From NCBI RefSeq assembly GCF_008086115.1, contig NZ_VSIY01000003.1, positions 124,001 to 188,000 on the forward strand: a DNA stretch of 64,000 nt. The letters run 5' to 3'. The position numbers and the translations under genes are program-made. This document shows positions 8,360-17,660 of this stretch, in pieces (the stretch's first letter is position 1; the number at the start of each line of letters is the position of its first letter). The notes under the pieces are model-generated. The model searched no databases. It saw only the letters and a list, made by a program, of their open reading frames with translations, and was not told where the DNA came from. Origin of the DNA: Maritimibacter fusiformis (GTDB lineage Bacteria; Pseudomonadota; Alphaproteobacteria; Rhodobacterales; Rhodobacteraceae).

Positions 8360-11071
8360 ATGGCTAAGAAAATGCTCATCGACGCCACCCACGCGGAGGA
8401 AACCCGCGTCGTGGTGGTGGACGGAAACAAGGTCGAGGAATTCGACTTTGAATCGGAAAACAAGCGCCAGCTAGCTGGCAACATCTACCTGGCGAAAGTC
8501 ACGCGGGTCGAACCCTCGTTGCAGGCCGCCTTTGTCGACTACGGCGGCAACCGGCACGGCTTTCTGGCCTTTTCGGAGGTCCACCCCGACTACTACCAGA
8601 TTCCCGTGGCCGACCGCGAGGCGCTGCTCGAGGAAGAGCGCGCCTATGCCGAGGCGATGGCCCGCGAGGAGGACGAGCGCGAGGCCAAGCCGTCGCGTTC
8701 GCGCAGCCGCTCGCGCAGCAAGTCGAGTGCCGCGAAGGCCAGAAGCGACGACGCCGTCGCCACCGCCGAGGCCAACACGCCCGAAGCGATGGACGTGATC
8801 GAGTTTGACGGCGACGACGAGGCCGGCGACGATCCGGTCGAGGGCCTGTCGCCGATGGCGCTGGTCGAGGATACGCCGGTCGAGGAACCGGGCGGCAACG
8901 GGGCCGACGACAGCCACGACGACGACAATGGCGACGACGACCACGACGATGACGACAACAATGGCGATCACGACGACAACGCGATCGAATCCGTCGCCGA
9001 CGAGGACGTGACCGAGGAAATCCGCCAGCCGCGCAAGCCGCGCGCCAGGAAATACAAGATCCAGGAGGTCATCAAGGTCCGCCAGATCCTGCTGGTCCAG
9101 GTCGTCAAGGAAGAGCGCGGCAACAAGGGTGCGGCGCTGACCACCTACTTGTCGCTGGCCGGGCGCTACTGTGTGCTGATGCCCAACACCGCCCGTGGCG
9201 GCGGCATCTCGCGCAAGATCACCAACGCCGCCGACCGCAAGAAGCTCAAGGAAATCGCCGGCAGCATCGAGGTGCCCAAGGGCGCCGGGCTGATCGTGCG
9301 CACCGCGGGCGCCAAGCGCACCAAGGCCGAGATCAAGCGCGACTACGAATACCTGCAACGCATGTGGGAAGAGATCCGCGCGCTGACGCTGAAATCCATC
9401 GCGCCGGCCAAGATCTACGAAGAAGGCAACCTGATCAAACGCTCGATCCGCGACCTCTACAACCGCGACATCGACGAGGTTCTGGTCGAGGGCGAAGCGG
9501 GCTACCGCATGGCCAAGGACTTCATGAAGATGATCATGCCGTCCCACGCCAAGAACGTCCGGCACTACGCCGAGACCCTGCCGCTGTTTGCCCGTTTCCA
9601 GGTGGAAAGCTACCTGTCGAGCATGTTCAACCCGACCGTGCAGCTCAGCTCCGGCGGCTACATCGTGATCGACGTGACCGAGGCGCTGGTGGCGATCGAC
9701 GTGAACTCGGGCCGGGCCACCAAGGAAGGCTCGATCGAGGACACCGCGCTCAAGACCAACCTCGAGGCCGCCGAAGAGGTCGCCCGCCAGGTCCGCCTGC
9801 GCGACCTCGCCGGGCTGATCGTGATCGACTTCATCGACATGGAAGAGCGGCGCAACAACGCGGCGGTCGAGAAAAAGCTGAAAGACAAGCTGAAAACCGA
9901 CCGCGCCCGCATCCAGGTGGGCCGCATCTCGGGCTTCGGCCTCTTGGAAATGTCGCGCCAGCGCCTGCGCCCCGGCATGATCGAGGCCACCACCCAGCCC
10001 TGCCCGCATTGCCACGGCACCGGCCTGATCCGCTCCGACGACAACCTGGCCCTGTCGATCCTGCGCCAGCTTGAGGAAGAAGGCACCCGCAAGCGGTCGC
10101 GCGAGGTGCTGCTCAAGGCGCCGGTGGGCATCGTCAACTACCTGATCAACCACAAGCGCGAGCACATCGCCCAGATCGAGGCGCGCTATGGCATGGCGGT
10201 CCGGCTCGAGGCCGACCCGTTCCTGATCTCGCCCGATTTCTCGATCGAGAAGTTCAAGACCGCCACCCGCGCCGTGCCCGAGGCCACGCCGGTGATCTCG
10301 GCCAGTGCCGCGCTGATGGACGACATCGACGAGGACGAGACCGACGAGGCGCAGGAGGTCCAGGACACCGCCGAGACCCAGGCGGCCCCGACAACCTCCG
10401 ACGACGGCGAGGAACAGCCCAAGAAAAAGCGCCGCCGCCGCCGGCGTCCGCGCAAGAAGTCCTCGAACGGCAACGGCGAGAACGGGTCGGACAACGGCAA
10501 TGGCGACAACGGGTCGGACAGCGGCAACGGCGAAACCGAACAGCCGGTGACCGCCGATCAGCCCGAGGCGACGCAGCCCGAGCCGGTCGCGGCAGAGACC
10601 GCCGAGGCGGCCCAGCCTGTTGAGGCTGCCGCCGAGGCCGAAGAGAAGGCCGAGGACAAGCCCAAGAAGAAGGTGACCCGCAGCCGCTCCTCGCGCGCCA
10701 AGCCCAAGGCGGAACCGGCAGAGGCCAAGGCCGACACCCCGGTCGAGGCCGAGGCCCCCGCCGAGGCGGAAGCCGAAGCGCCCGCCGAAGCCGAGGCCGA
10801 CAAGCCCAAACCGGCCCCGCGCAAGCGTGCCAGCACCTCCAAGGCGGCCACGGCCAAGCCCAAGGCCAGCACCTCCAAGTCGAAGGCGAAAAAGGACGAG
10901 GCCGACGCGCCGGAACCGGCGAAAGACCTGGCCGAGACCGCCGAAAAGGCCCCCGCGCCCGCCCCGGCCCCGGGCGAGACCCCGAAACCGGCCCCCGAGC
11001 CGGTCGCGGCCAACGGCGACGACGAGGCCCCCAAGCCCAAACGCAAGGGCTGGTGGTCGCTGGGCAGCTAG
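8360..11071 (+). CDS. rne: Ribonuclease E/G family endoribonuclease (RNase E)
   Basis: A 903-residue protein. The S1 RNA-binding domain starts near 35 (AGNIYLAKVTRVEPSLQAAF) and is split by a large low-complexity insert (about 95-225) typical of alphaproteobacterial RNase E. Part of it (about 182-214) is almost only Asp, Asn, Gly and His. The DNase I-like catalytic subdomain has AIDVNSG (Asp about 447) and IDFIDM (Asp about 490 and 493), the Mg-binding acids. The zinc link is CPHC (Cys about 548 and 551). After about 660 comes a basic, then Ala/Pro/Glu/Lys-rich scaffold with Asn-Gly repeats, the expected degradosome tail. The ATG at 8360 (MAKKMLIDA) matches the family start. It processes rRNA and tRNA and starts mRNA decay. 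Confidence 0.96.
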   Translation: MAKKMLIDATHAEETRVVVVDGNKVEEFDFESENKRQLAGNIYLAKVTRVEPSLQAAFVDYGGNRHGFLAFSEVHPDYYQIPVADREALLEEERAYAEAMAREEDEREAKPSRSRSRSRSKSSAAKARSDDAVATAEANTPEAMDVIEFDGDDEAGDDPVEGLSPMALVEDTPVEEPGGNGADDSHDDDNGDDDHDDDDNNGDHDDNAIESVADEDVTEEIRQPRKPRARKYKIQEVIKVRQILLVQVVKEERGNKGAALTTYLSLAGRYCVLMPNTARGGGISRKITNAADRKKLKEIAGSIEVPKGAGLIVRTAGAKRTKAEIKRDYEYLQRMWEEIRALTLKSIAPAKIYEEGNLIKRSIRDLYNRDIDEVLVEGEAGYRMAKDFMKMIMPSHAKNVRHYAETLPLFARFQVESYLSSMFNPTVQLSSGGYIVIDVTEALVAIDVNSGRATKEGSIEDTALKTNLEAAEEVARQVRLRDLAGLIVIDFIDMEERRNNAAVEKKLKDKLKTDRARIQVGRISGFGLLEMSRQRLRPGMIEATTQPCPHCHGTGLIRSDDNLALSILRQLEEEGTRKRSREVLLKAPVGIVNYLINHKREHIAQIEARYGMAVRLEADPFLISPDFSIEKFKTATRAVPEATPVISASAALMDDIDEDETDEAQEVQDTAETQAAPTTSDDGEEQPKKKRRRRRRPRKKSSNGNGENGSDNGNGDNGSDSGNGETEQPVTADQPEATQPEPVAAETAEAAQPVEAAAEAEEKAEDKPKKKVTRSRSSRAKPKAEPAEAKADTPVEAEAPAEAEAEAPAEAEADKPKPAPRKRASTSKAATAKPKASTSKSKAKKDEADAPEPAKDLAETAEKAPAPAPAPGETPKPAPEPVAANGDDEAPKPKRKGWWSLGS

Positions 11072-11093
11072 GCCAGCCAACACGAGAAACCAG

Positions 11094-11118
11094 GCCGGGC
11101 CCGAGTGGCCCGGCTTTT
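11094..11118 (+). terminator. Rho-independent terminator after rne
   Basis: A perfect eight-base-pair stem (11094-11101 with 11107-11114), a five-base loop and TTTT (11115-11118), 22 bases after the rne stop. Confidence 0.8.
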
Positions 11119-11268
11119 CGTTGTCCCCCGCGCCGCATGGCGCCCCATCTCGGGGATGTGACGAGATGACAGGTGACGCCGCGCGCGCCCCGGGCTAAAG
11201 CGGGTCGGCATGATGCCCCCGCCGGCACCGAAACCCACCCGGCGCGGCGCATGACAGGAGGCCAGGAC

Positions 11269-12024
11269 ATGTTCGGGATCGACCTCATCGACGCAAGCCT
11301 TTTGCCCGCGCTGACCATCGCGCTGGTGGCGGGGCTGTTGTCGTTTCTCAGCCCCTGCGTGCTCCCGATCGTGCCGCCTTACCTCGCCTACATGAGCGGC
11401 GTCAGCGTCTCCGACCTCTCCACCGCCGGCGGACGCGCCAGCCGCAAGGCGTTCATGACGGCGCTGTTCTTCGTGATGGGCCTGTCCACCGTGTTTCTGT
11501 TCCTGGGCTTCGCGGCCTCGGCCTTCGGCGCGTTCTTTTTGCAAAACCAGACCATATTCAACACCGCCGCGGGCATCGTGGTAATGGTGTTCGGCGCGCA
11601 TTTCCTCGGCATCTTCACGATTCCCTTCCTCAACCGCGACGCGCGGCTGGATGCGGGCGACCAGGGCGGCACCGCGTTCGGCGCCTATATCCTCGGCCTG
11701 GCCTTCGCCTTCGGCTGGACCCCCTGCATCGGCCCGCAACTGGGCGCGATCCTGTCGCTTGCGGCCTCCGAGGCGAACGTGGCGCGCGGCACCTTCCTGC
11801 TGGCCGTCTATGCCGCGGGCCTCGGCATCCCGTTCCTGCTGGTCGCGGCGTTCTTCCCGCGCATGCAGGGCCTCATGGGCTGGATGAAACGCCACATGGT
11901 GCGGATCGAGCGGATCATGGGCCTGCTGCTCTGGACCATCGGCCTGCTGATGCTGACCGGCGGCTTTTCGGACTTTTCCTACTGGCTGCTCGAAACCTTC
12001 CCGGGTCTGGCCGCCCTGGGGTAG
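11269..12024 (+). CDS. ccdA: Cytochrome c biogenesis/thiol transporter CcdA
   Basis: A 251-residue membrane protein with about six hydrophobic segments. The two redox cysteines sit in SPCVLPIVPP (Cys about 30) and WTPCIGPQ (Cys about 153), the signature of CcdA/DsbD-beta, which carries electrons from cytoplasmic thioredoxin to periplasmic apocytochrome-reducing thioredoxins. The ATG at 11269 has AGGAGG seven bases upstream (11256-11261); the earlier ATG at 11251 would place that ribosome site inside the gene. It stands alone between the rne terminator and the aldolase promoter. Needed for c-type cytochrome assembly such as the DUF3365 haem protein in this window (inference). Confidence 0.92.
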   Translation: MFGIDLIDASLLPALTIALVAGLLSFLSPCVLPIVPPYLAYMSGVSVSDLSTAGGRASRKAFMTALFFVMGLSTVFLFLGFAASAFGAFFLQNQTIFNTAAGIVVMVFGAHFLGIFTIPFLNRDARLDAGDQGGTAFGAYILGLAFAFGWTPCIGPQLGAILSLAASEANVARGTFLLAVYAAGLGIPFLLVAAFFPRMQGLMGWMKRHMVRIERIMGLLLWTIGLLMLTGGFSDFSYWLLETFPGLAALG

Positions 12025-12049
12025 GCTGGCCGCGATAGCGCAACCACGA

Positions 12050-12078
12050 TTGCACCCCCGCGCGCCCCGACCTAGAAA
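12050..12078 (+). promoter_or_regulatory. Predicted promoter of the class I aldolase gene
   Basis: TTGCAC (12050-12055), 17 bases, TAGAAA (12073-12078). The predicted start is near 12085, giving a leader of about 27 bases before the aldolase ATG. Confidence 0.45.
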
Positions 12079-12111
12079 GCGGCAAGCTCAGATCGTTCAC
12101 AGGGGGCCACC

Positions 12112-13002
12112 ATGCCGAACACCGACCAACTCACCCAGATGAAAACCGGCAAGGGCTTCATCGCCGCGCTGGACCAGTCCGGCGGCTCGACCCCCAAGGC
12201 GCTGAAGCTCTATGGCATCGACGAGGACGCCTATGCCTCCGAGGCCGAGATGTTCGACCTGATCCACGCCATGCGCGCGCGCATCGCCCAGGCCCCGGCC
12301 TTCACCGGCGACAAGGTGGTCGGCGCGATCCTGTTCGAGATGACGATGGACCGCGACATCGGCGGCAAACCGGCGGCGCAATTTTTGTGGCAGGATCGCC
12401 GCGTGGTGCCCTTCCTCAAGGTCGACAAGGGGCTTGAGGGCGAGCATGACGGCGTGCAGCTCATGAAGCCGATGCCCGAGTTGGACGCACTGCTCGACCG
12501 CGCCGTCGCCGCCGGCATCTTCGGCACCAAGATGCGCTCGGTCATTTCTGCGGCCAACCGCGAGGGCATCGCGGCCATCGTCGAGCAGCAATTCGCCGTC
12601 GCCCGCCAGATCCTCGCCAAGGGGCTGGTGCCGATCATCGAGCCCGAGGTGACGATCACCATCGCCGACAAGGCCGAGGCCGAGAACATCCTGCTCGAGG
12701 AACTGACCAGACACCTCGACAGCCTCGACGAGGGCCAGGAGGTCATGCTGAAACTGACCCTGCCCGACACCGCCAACCTCTACGGCACGCTGGTGGGCCA
12801 CCCGCGCATCATCCGCATCGTGGCGCTTTCGGGCGGCTATTCGCGCGACGAGGCCAACGCGCGGCTGGCCGAGAACAACGGCGTCATCGCCAGCTTCTCG
12901 CGCGCCCTGACCGAGGGGCTGTCCGCGGATCAGTCCGACGCCGAGTTCAACGCCGCCATCGCGGCCTCGATCGACTCGATCTACCAGGCCTCGATCACCT
13001 GA
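12112..13002 (+). CDS. fda: Class I fructose-bisphosphate aldolase
   Basis: A 296-residue bacterial class I aldolase. [17 protein letters not shown] near the N-terminus is a family hallmark, FLKVDKGL is the strand with an active-site Lys, and MLKLTLPD carries the likely Schiff-base Lys (about 214). IIEPEV holds conserved acids. It cleaves fructose 1,6-bisphosphate into glyceraldehyde 3-phosphate and dihydroxyacetone phosphate without a metal and works in gluconeogenesis in these largely Entner-Doudoroff organisms. GGGGGCC before the ATG is the ribosome site. It is probably monocistronic, with its own promoter 34 bases upstream and a 105-base gap to the next gene. Confidence 0.93.
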   Translation: MPNTDQLTQMKTGKGFIAALDQSGGSTPKALKLYGIDEDAYASEAEMFDLIHAMRARIAQAPAFTGDKVVGAILFEMTMDRDIGGKPAAQFLWQDRRVVPFLKVDKGLEGEHDGVQLMKPMPELDALLDRAVAAGIFGTKMRSVISAANREGIAAIVEQQFAVARQILAKGLVPIIEPEVTITIADKAEAENILLEELTRHLDSLDEGQEVMLKLTLPDTANLYGTLVGHPRIIRIVALSGGYSRDEANARLAENNGVIASFSRALTEGLSADQSDAEFNAAIAASIDSIYQASIT

Positions 13003-13107
13003 ACCGGCGTGATACGGGGCCGCCGCCCCCACACATTTGCTTGAGCCGCCTGTGAGGGCGCGCGCTGCGCCCCCATATCCGGGTCAGGACTACGGAGGAG
13101 CACCGCC

Positions 13108-14175
13108 ATGGAACTTCAGGATCTCGCAATCGACGGATACGAGCGCGTGCTGCGCGTCAGCGACGCCGACGCCGGGCTGACCGGCGTCATCGCCATCCAT
13201 TCCACCCGCTTCGGCCCCGCCGTCGGCGGGCTCAGGATGCGCCCCTACCAGACCGAACAGGCGGCGCTGGACGACGTGCTGCGGCTGGCGCGCGGCATGA
13301 CCTACAAGAACGCCGCCGCCGACCTGCCGCTGGGCGGCGGCAAGGCGGTGATCATCGGCGATCCCGCCCGCGACAAGACCCCCGCCCGCCTGACCGCCTT
13401 CGGACAGGCCATCGAGGCGCTGGAGGGCCGCTACTGGACCGCCGAGGACATGGGCATGACCCCCGCCGACCTCGAAATCGTCGCCCGCTCCACCGGCTAT
13501 GTCGCCGGGCTGGCCTCGGGCGAATACGCCAGCGGCGACCCCTCGCCGGTCACCGCGCGCGGCGTGTTCGAGGCGGCGCGCACCACGCTGGCCCATGCCA
13601 CCGGGTCGGATGACCTCGTCGGCAAACGCATCGCGCTCCAGGGTCTTGGGAATGTCGGGCGCGCGCTGGCCGGAATGTTCGCCGAAGCAGGCGCCACGCT
13701 TCTGGTCACCGACATGGATCAGGCCCGCGTCGACGAGGCCGTGGCCGCGCTCGGCGCCACCGCCATCGCGCCGGATGCGATCATCGCCGCCGGGGCCGAC
13801 CTCTTCGCCCCCTGCGCCATCGGCGGCATCCTCGATGCGGCCAGCATCCCGACGCTGAAGGTCCGCGCCATCTGCGGCTCGGCCAACAACCAGTTGGCCA
13901 CCCCCGAGGACGGCTCACGGCTGATGGCGCGCGGCATCCTCTATGCCCCCGACTACGTGGTCAACGCCGGCGGCATCATCAACGCCGCCACCGAGGTTTT
14001 GCGCATCCGCGACCGCGCCCCCTTCACCGAAACCCGCCTTGCCGCGATCACCGAATTCCTCGACCGCGCCTTCACCCGCGCCCGCGCCGAGGGCGTCGGC
14101 CCCGAGGTCATCGCGGATCGTCTGGTCGAGGAAAAACTCGCCGCGCCCCCGGCGGACGCGATCGCCGCGAAGTAG
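13108..14175 (+). CDS. Glu/Leu/Phe/Val-type amino acid dehydrogenase (leucine dehydrogenase-like)
   Basis: A 355-residue NAD-dependent dehydrogenase of the Leu/Phe/Val branch. The substrate glycine-rich region is GGLRM; the two conserved lysines sit in TYKNAA (Lys about 67) and LGGGKAV (Lys about 79). The NAD-binding loop is GLGNVG (about 178-183) and the C-terminal part has VNAGGIINAA. Length and the missing N-terminal extension favour leucine or phenylalanine dehydrogenase over glutamate dehydrogenase; it would deaminate branched-chain amino acids to 2-oxo acids. The ribosome site GGAGGAG precedes the ATG. The convergent AidB-like acyl-CoA dehydrogenase ends seven bases away, so both may work in amino acid or acyl breakdown. 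Confidence 0.9.
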   Translation: MELQDLAIDGYERVLRVSDADAGLTGVIAIHSTRFGPAVGGLRMRPYQTEQAALDDVLRLARGMTYKNAAADLPLGGGKAVIIGDPARDKTPARLTAFGQAIEALEGRYWTAEDMGMTPADLEIVARSTGYVAGLASGEYASGDPSPVTARGVFEAARTTLAHATGSDDLVGKRIALQGLGNVGRALAGMFAEAGATLLVTDMDQARVDEAVAALGATAIAPDAIIAAGADLFAPCAIGGILDAASIPTLKVRAICGSANNQLATPEDGSRLMARGILYAPDYVVNAGGIINAATEVLRIRDRAPFTETRLAAITEFLDRAFTRARAEGVGPEVIADRLVEEKLAAPPADAIAAK

Positions 14176-14182
14176 GCAAGCC

Positions 14183-15799
14183 TCAGATCCGGCCCACCAG
14201 CGCCCGGTTGTCCAGCCCCGAGACCGCGCCGGGCACATGCCCGCGCGCGCCCTCGATCCGGGTTGCGACATAGCCATCGGCCACCGCCGCCACGCCCGCC
14301 CGGATCAGGATCGAGGCGGCCAGCAGCCCCGCCAGGCTCTCGGCGAACCACCGCGCCTCGCCCTCCTCCGGCAGCCCCGGCCAGCGTTCGCGATGCGCCG
14401 CCAGTGCCGCGTCATAGCGCCGATCCGCCCCGGTCGCCGCCGCCAGTTCCGCCGCCAGCGCCTCGCCCGCCAGCGGCTCTTTCGCCAGCGTGCGAAGGAT
14501 ATCGAGGCAGATCACGTTCCCCGACCCTTCCCAGATGCCATTCAGCGGCGCCTCGCGATACAACATCGGCATCGGCGTGTCCTCGACGTAACCCATGCCG
14601 CCCAGGCACTCCATCGCCTCGACCAGCACCACCGGGCAGCGCTTGTTGTTAACGAATTTCGCCAGCGCCACCGAGATGCGCGCGAACGCCCGGTCGGCCT
14701 CGCCGGTCCCGTCGAACGCCTCGGCCGCGCGCATCGCCAGCGCCAGCGCGCCCTCCCAGTCCAGCACCAGGTCGGCCAGCACCGCCTGCATCAGGGGCTG
14801 GTCGATCAACCGCCGCTGGAACGTGCGTCGCCCCTCGACCCAGTGCTTCACCTCCGCCAGCCCCGCCCGCATCAGCCCGGCAGGCGCCACGGCGGTATCG
14901 AGCCGCGTGTGATGCACCATCTCGATGATCGTGCGCACCCCCGCGCCCTCGTCGCCCAGCCGATGCGCCAGTGCGCCGTGATACTCGATCTCCGAGGACG
15001 CATTGGCCCGGTTGCCCAGCTTGTCCTTGAGCCGCTGGATATGGATCGCGTTGCGCTCCCCTTCCAGCCAACGCGGCACCAGGAAACATGTCAGGCCCGC
15101 ATCCGTCTGCGCCAGCGTCAGGAACCCGTCCGACATCGGGGCCGAGCAGAACCACTTGTGCCCGGTCAGCCGGTAGTCGTCACCTTCGCGCACTGCCCGC
15201 GTGGTGTTGGCGCGCACGTCCGATCCGCCCTGCTTTTCCGTCATCGCCATGCCCAGCGTCGCGCCCGCCTTCTCACCTACCGGCAGGACCTGCGCGTCAT
15301 AGACCCCCGCCGTCAGCTTTGGCCGCCACAGCGCCGCCAGGCCTGGGTCGGCCGCCAGCGCGGGCACCGCCGCATAGGTCATGGTCAGGGGGCAGCACAC
15401 CCCCGGCTCGATCTGGCTAATCATGTAGACGAGGGCCGCGTGCGTCGCATGCCCGCCCGGCTGCCCGTCCCAGGCGGCAGAGGCATAGCCCAGCGCCGCC
15501 CCCTCGGCCATCAGCGCGTGATAGGCCGGGTGAAACGCCACCTCGTCCAGCCGCCGCCCGCCCCGGTCGAACAGGCGAAGCTCCGGCAGATGATGCCGCG
15601 CCGCCCATCCGGCCTCGCGCATTTCCTCGGTCCCCAGCCGCGCGCCCGCCGTGGCGGCGTGATCCATCCGCGCCCCGGCCCGCGCCAACGCATCGCGCAG
15701 CGGCAGGTCGCTGGCGAACAGGTCCAGCGCCGGCGGCGGCCCCGGCTGGTTCTCGACCTCGTGGCCGGGCAGGTCGGATTGCGGCGGTATCTGGGTCAT
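14183..15799 (-). CDS. aidB: AidB-like acyl-CoA dehydrogenase
   Basis: A 538-residue FAD enzyme, longer than normal acyl-CoA dehydrogenases as in the AidB/isovaleryl branch. GMAMTEKQGGSDVRANTT is the flavin-binding strand, HKWFCSAPMSDG the substrate-domain signature, and EAMECLGGMGYVEDTPMPMLYREAPLN followed by IWEGSGNV the C-terminal FAD-contact and catalytic region. E. coli AidB is induced by alkylation stress and binds DNA, but that C-terminal function cannot be judged by eye. The ATG at 15799 has AGGAGG correctly spaced; a longer frame upstream reads into the ftsB promoter region. It is transcribed divergently from ftsB. Confidence 0.9.
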   Translation of the reverse strand: MTQIPPQSDLPGHEVENQPGPPPALDLFASDLPLRDALARAGARMDHAATAGARLGTEEMREAGWAARHHLPELRLFDRGGRRLDEVAFHPAYHALMAEGAALGYASAAWDGQPGGHATHAALVYMISQIEPGVCCPLTMTYAAVPALAADPGLAALWRPKLTAGVYDAQVLPVGEKAGATLGMAMTEKQGGSDVRANTTRAVREGDDYRLTGHKWFCSAPMSDGFLTLAQTDAGLTCFLVPRWLEGERNAIHIQRLKDKLGNRANASSEIEYHGALAHRLGDEGAGVRTIIEMVHHTRLDTAVAPAGLMRAGLAEVKHWVEGRRTFQRRLIDQPLMQAVLADLVLDWEGALALAMRAAEAFDGTGEADRAFARISVALAKFVNNKRCPVVLVEAMECLGGMGYVEDTPMPMLYREAPLNGIWEGSGNVICLDILRTLAKEPLAGEALAAELAAATGADRRYDAALAAHRERWPGLPEEGEARWFAESLAGLLAASILIRAGVAAVADGYVATRIEGARGHVPGAVSGLDNRALVGRI

Positions 15800-15936
15800 G
15801 GCGGCCTCCTTGCCCTGAAACTGCCCCGGTATTAGCCCCCAGCCCGCCGCCTCTGTCAAACGGGGGATTCCCAAAGCCGCCCGGCTGTGAGATAGTGCCC
15901 CGGAGCGCCCGTCAGAGGCGCCGGACACGAGGCAGC

Positions 15937-16239
15937 ATGGCACGCACACGCAGACAATCCGGCTTTGCAGGCATGGCCTATTTCGCCTTCCTGGTGTTGC
16001 TCGGCCTCTATTTCACCTTTGCCAGCGTGCAGGGCGATTTCGGCCTGTTCAACCGCGTGCGAATCGAGGCCGAGGCCGACGACCTGCGCGCCGAACGCGC
16101 CCGCCTCGAGGCCGAGATCGCCGTGCTCGCCAACAAGACGCGGCGGCTGTCCGACGATTTTCTCGACCTCGACCTGTTGGATGAACAGGCCCGTTCGGTC
16201 CTTGGCCTGGTGCGCCCCGACGAGGTCGTGCTGCGCTAG
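15937..16239 (+). CDS. ftsB: Septum formation initiator family protein FtsB
   Basis: A 100-residue bitopic protein: a short basic cytoplasmic start (MARTRRQS), one membrane helix (about 11-30), then a heptad coiled coil (about 38-70, EAEADDLRAERARLEAEIA) and a short end with LLDEQARSVLGLVRPDE, the typical FtsB/DivIC tail. It would join FtsL and FtsQ in the divisome and activate FtsWI. It sits directly ahead of the pdh operon, an arrangement common in alphaproteobacteria. The ATG at 15937 is chosen because it starts just before the basic cap; an upstream in-frame start would add 14 residues. Confidence 0.88.
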   Translation: MARTRRQSGFAGMAYFAFLVLLGLYFTFASVQGDFGLFNRVRIEAEADDLRAERARLEAEIAVLANKTRRLSDDFLDLDLLDEQARSVLGLVRPDEVVLR

Positions 16240-16334
16240 CGCCGCCGCCTCTGACCCGTCCGCGCGGCCCGCAACCCCTTCGCCTTGCACGAAATTCCCC
16301 CCTCGCGCGAAAGCCGAGATTATTGTATATGGTA

Positions 16335-16348
16335 GTTTAACATTAAAC
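16335..16348. promoter_or_regulatory. 14-base palindrome in AT-rich region before pdhA
   Basis: GTTTAA, CA, TTAAAC forms a perfect inverted repeat inside the only AT-rich patch (about 16319-16356) of this GC-rich stretch, 31 bases before the pdhA start. Such a dyad next to a start region suggests an operator for a dimeric regulator. No clear -35/-10 pair could be fixed, although TATTGT and TATATG just upstream could be -10 elements. Confidence 0.35.
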
Positions 16349-16378
16349 CATTATTCGGACAGGTTGGGAGGACGCCCT

Positions 16379-17368
16379 ATGGCAGCCGCCAAAAAACAAG
16401 CCAAATCAAACACATCAAAAGAAGACCTGCTCGCCTATTACCGCGAGATGCTGCTGATCCGGCGATTCGAGGAAAAGGCCGGCCAGCTTTACGGCATGGG
16501 TCTGATCGGCGGCTTCTGCCACCTCTACATCGGCCAGGAGGCGGTTGTCGTCGGGCTCGAGGCCGCCGCTGAAGAGGGCGACAAACGCATCACATCCTAC
16601 CGCGATCACGGCCACATGCTGGCCTCCGGCATGGACCCCAAGGGCGTCATGGCCGAGTTGACCGGGCGCGAGGGCGGCTATTCCAAGGGCAAGGGCGGCT
16701 CGATGCACATGTTCTCGACGGAAAAGCATTTTTACGGCGGCCACGGCATCGTCGGCGCCCAGGTGCCGATCGGCGCCGGGCTCGCGTTTTCCGACAAGTA
16801 TCGCGAGAACGACCGCGTCACCTTCACCTATTTCGGTGACGGCGCGGCCAACCAGGGCCAGGTCTACGAGACCTTCAACATGGCCGCGCTGTGGAAACTG
16901 CCGATGGTCTTCGTGATCGAGAACAACCAGTATGCGATGGGCACCTCGTCGAAACGCTCGACCTCGACGCCCGACCTCTACACCCGCGGCGAAGCCTTCG
17001 GCATCCCCGGCGAGGCGGTCGACGGCATGGACGTGCAGGCGGTCAAGGCCGCCGGCGAAAAGGCGGTGGCGCATTGCCGCGACGGCAAGGGGCCGTATAT
17101 CCTCGAGATGAAAACCTACCGCTACCGTGGCCACTCGATGTCGGACCCGGCGAAATACCGCACCCGCGAAGAGGTGCAGAAGGTGCGCGACACCCGCGAC
17201 CCGATCGAGAACGTCCGCGAGCTTCTGCTCCAGGGCAAGCATGCCAGCGAGGATGAGCTCAAGGAGATCGACAAGGAAATCAAGGGCGTGGTGAACGCCG
17301 CCGCCGATTTCGCCCGCGAAAGCCCGGAGCCGTCGCTGGACGAGCTCTGGACCGACATTTACGCCTGA
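16379..17368 (+). CDS. pdhA: Pyruvate dehydrogenase E1 component, alpha subunit
   Basis: A 329-residue E1-alpha subunit of the heterotetrameric type. The thiamine diphosphate motif runs from GDGAANQG (about 153) to VIENN (about 175-180). SYRDHGHML and [12 protein letters not shown] are conserved active-site loops, and YRGHSMSDP is the conserved loop containing the regulated serine in mitochondrial enzymes. It decarboxylates pyruvate and passes the hydroxyethyl group to the lipoyl arms of E2. It is the first gene of pdhA-pdhB-pdhC, with TTGGGAGG as ribosome site. The N-terminus is Lys/Ser/Gln-rich and probably disordered. Confidence 0.96.
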   Translation: MAAAKKQAKSNTSKEDLLAYYREMLLIRRFEEKAGQLYGMGLIGGFCHLYIGQEAVVVGLEAAAEEGDKRITSYRDHGHMLASGMDPKGVMAELTGREGGYSKGKGGSMHMFSTEKHFYGGHGIVGAQVPIGAGLAFSDKYRENDRVTFTYFGDGAANQGQVYETFNMAALWKLPMVFVIENNQYAMGTSSKRSTSTPDLYTRGEAFGIPGEAVDGMDVQAVKAAGEKAVAHCRDGKGPYILEMKTYRYRGHSMSDPAKYRTREEVQKVRDTRDPIENVRELLLQGKHASEDELKEIDKEIKGVVNAAADFARESPEPSLDELWTDIYA

Positions 17369-17387
17369 TCCGAGGGAAGACACAGAC

Positions 17388-17660
17388 ATGGCAATCGAAA
17401 TTCTCATGCCCGCGCTCAGCCCGACGATGGAAGAGGGCACGCTGGCGAAATGGAACGTGAAAGAGGGGGACACCGTCGCCGCCGGTGACGTGATCGCCGA
17501 GATCGAGACCGACAAGGCAACGATGGAATTCGAAGCCGTCGACGAGGGCACGATGGGCAAGATCCTGGTCGAAGAGGGCACCGAAGGGGTCAAGGTCAAC
17601 ACCCCCATCGCGATGCTGCTGGAAGAGGGCGAAAGCGCCGATGATATCGGCGACACCTCC
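17388..17660 (+). repeat. Duplicated lipoyl-domain sequence, copy 1 (pdhB)
   Basis: This stretch aligns without gaps to 18796-19068 (offset 1408). Within the best 120 bases (around 17485-17604) I count about four differences, nearly all synonymous, far fewer than expected for two genes of ancient separate function. This suggests recent gene conversion between pdhB and pdhC. Confidence 0.8.

Noticed and set aside
8905-9000. Possible CRISPR or satellite array in the Asp-rich part of rne
   Set aside because: Only short degenerate codon repeats in frame with the protein; no regular spacer structure.
8471-11083. An 870-codon open frame antisense to rne
   Set aside because: Gly/Leu/Val-rich artefact of the Asp/Ala/Glu codons of RNase E; no start signal or domain.
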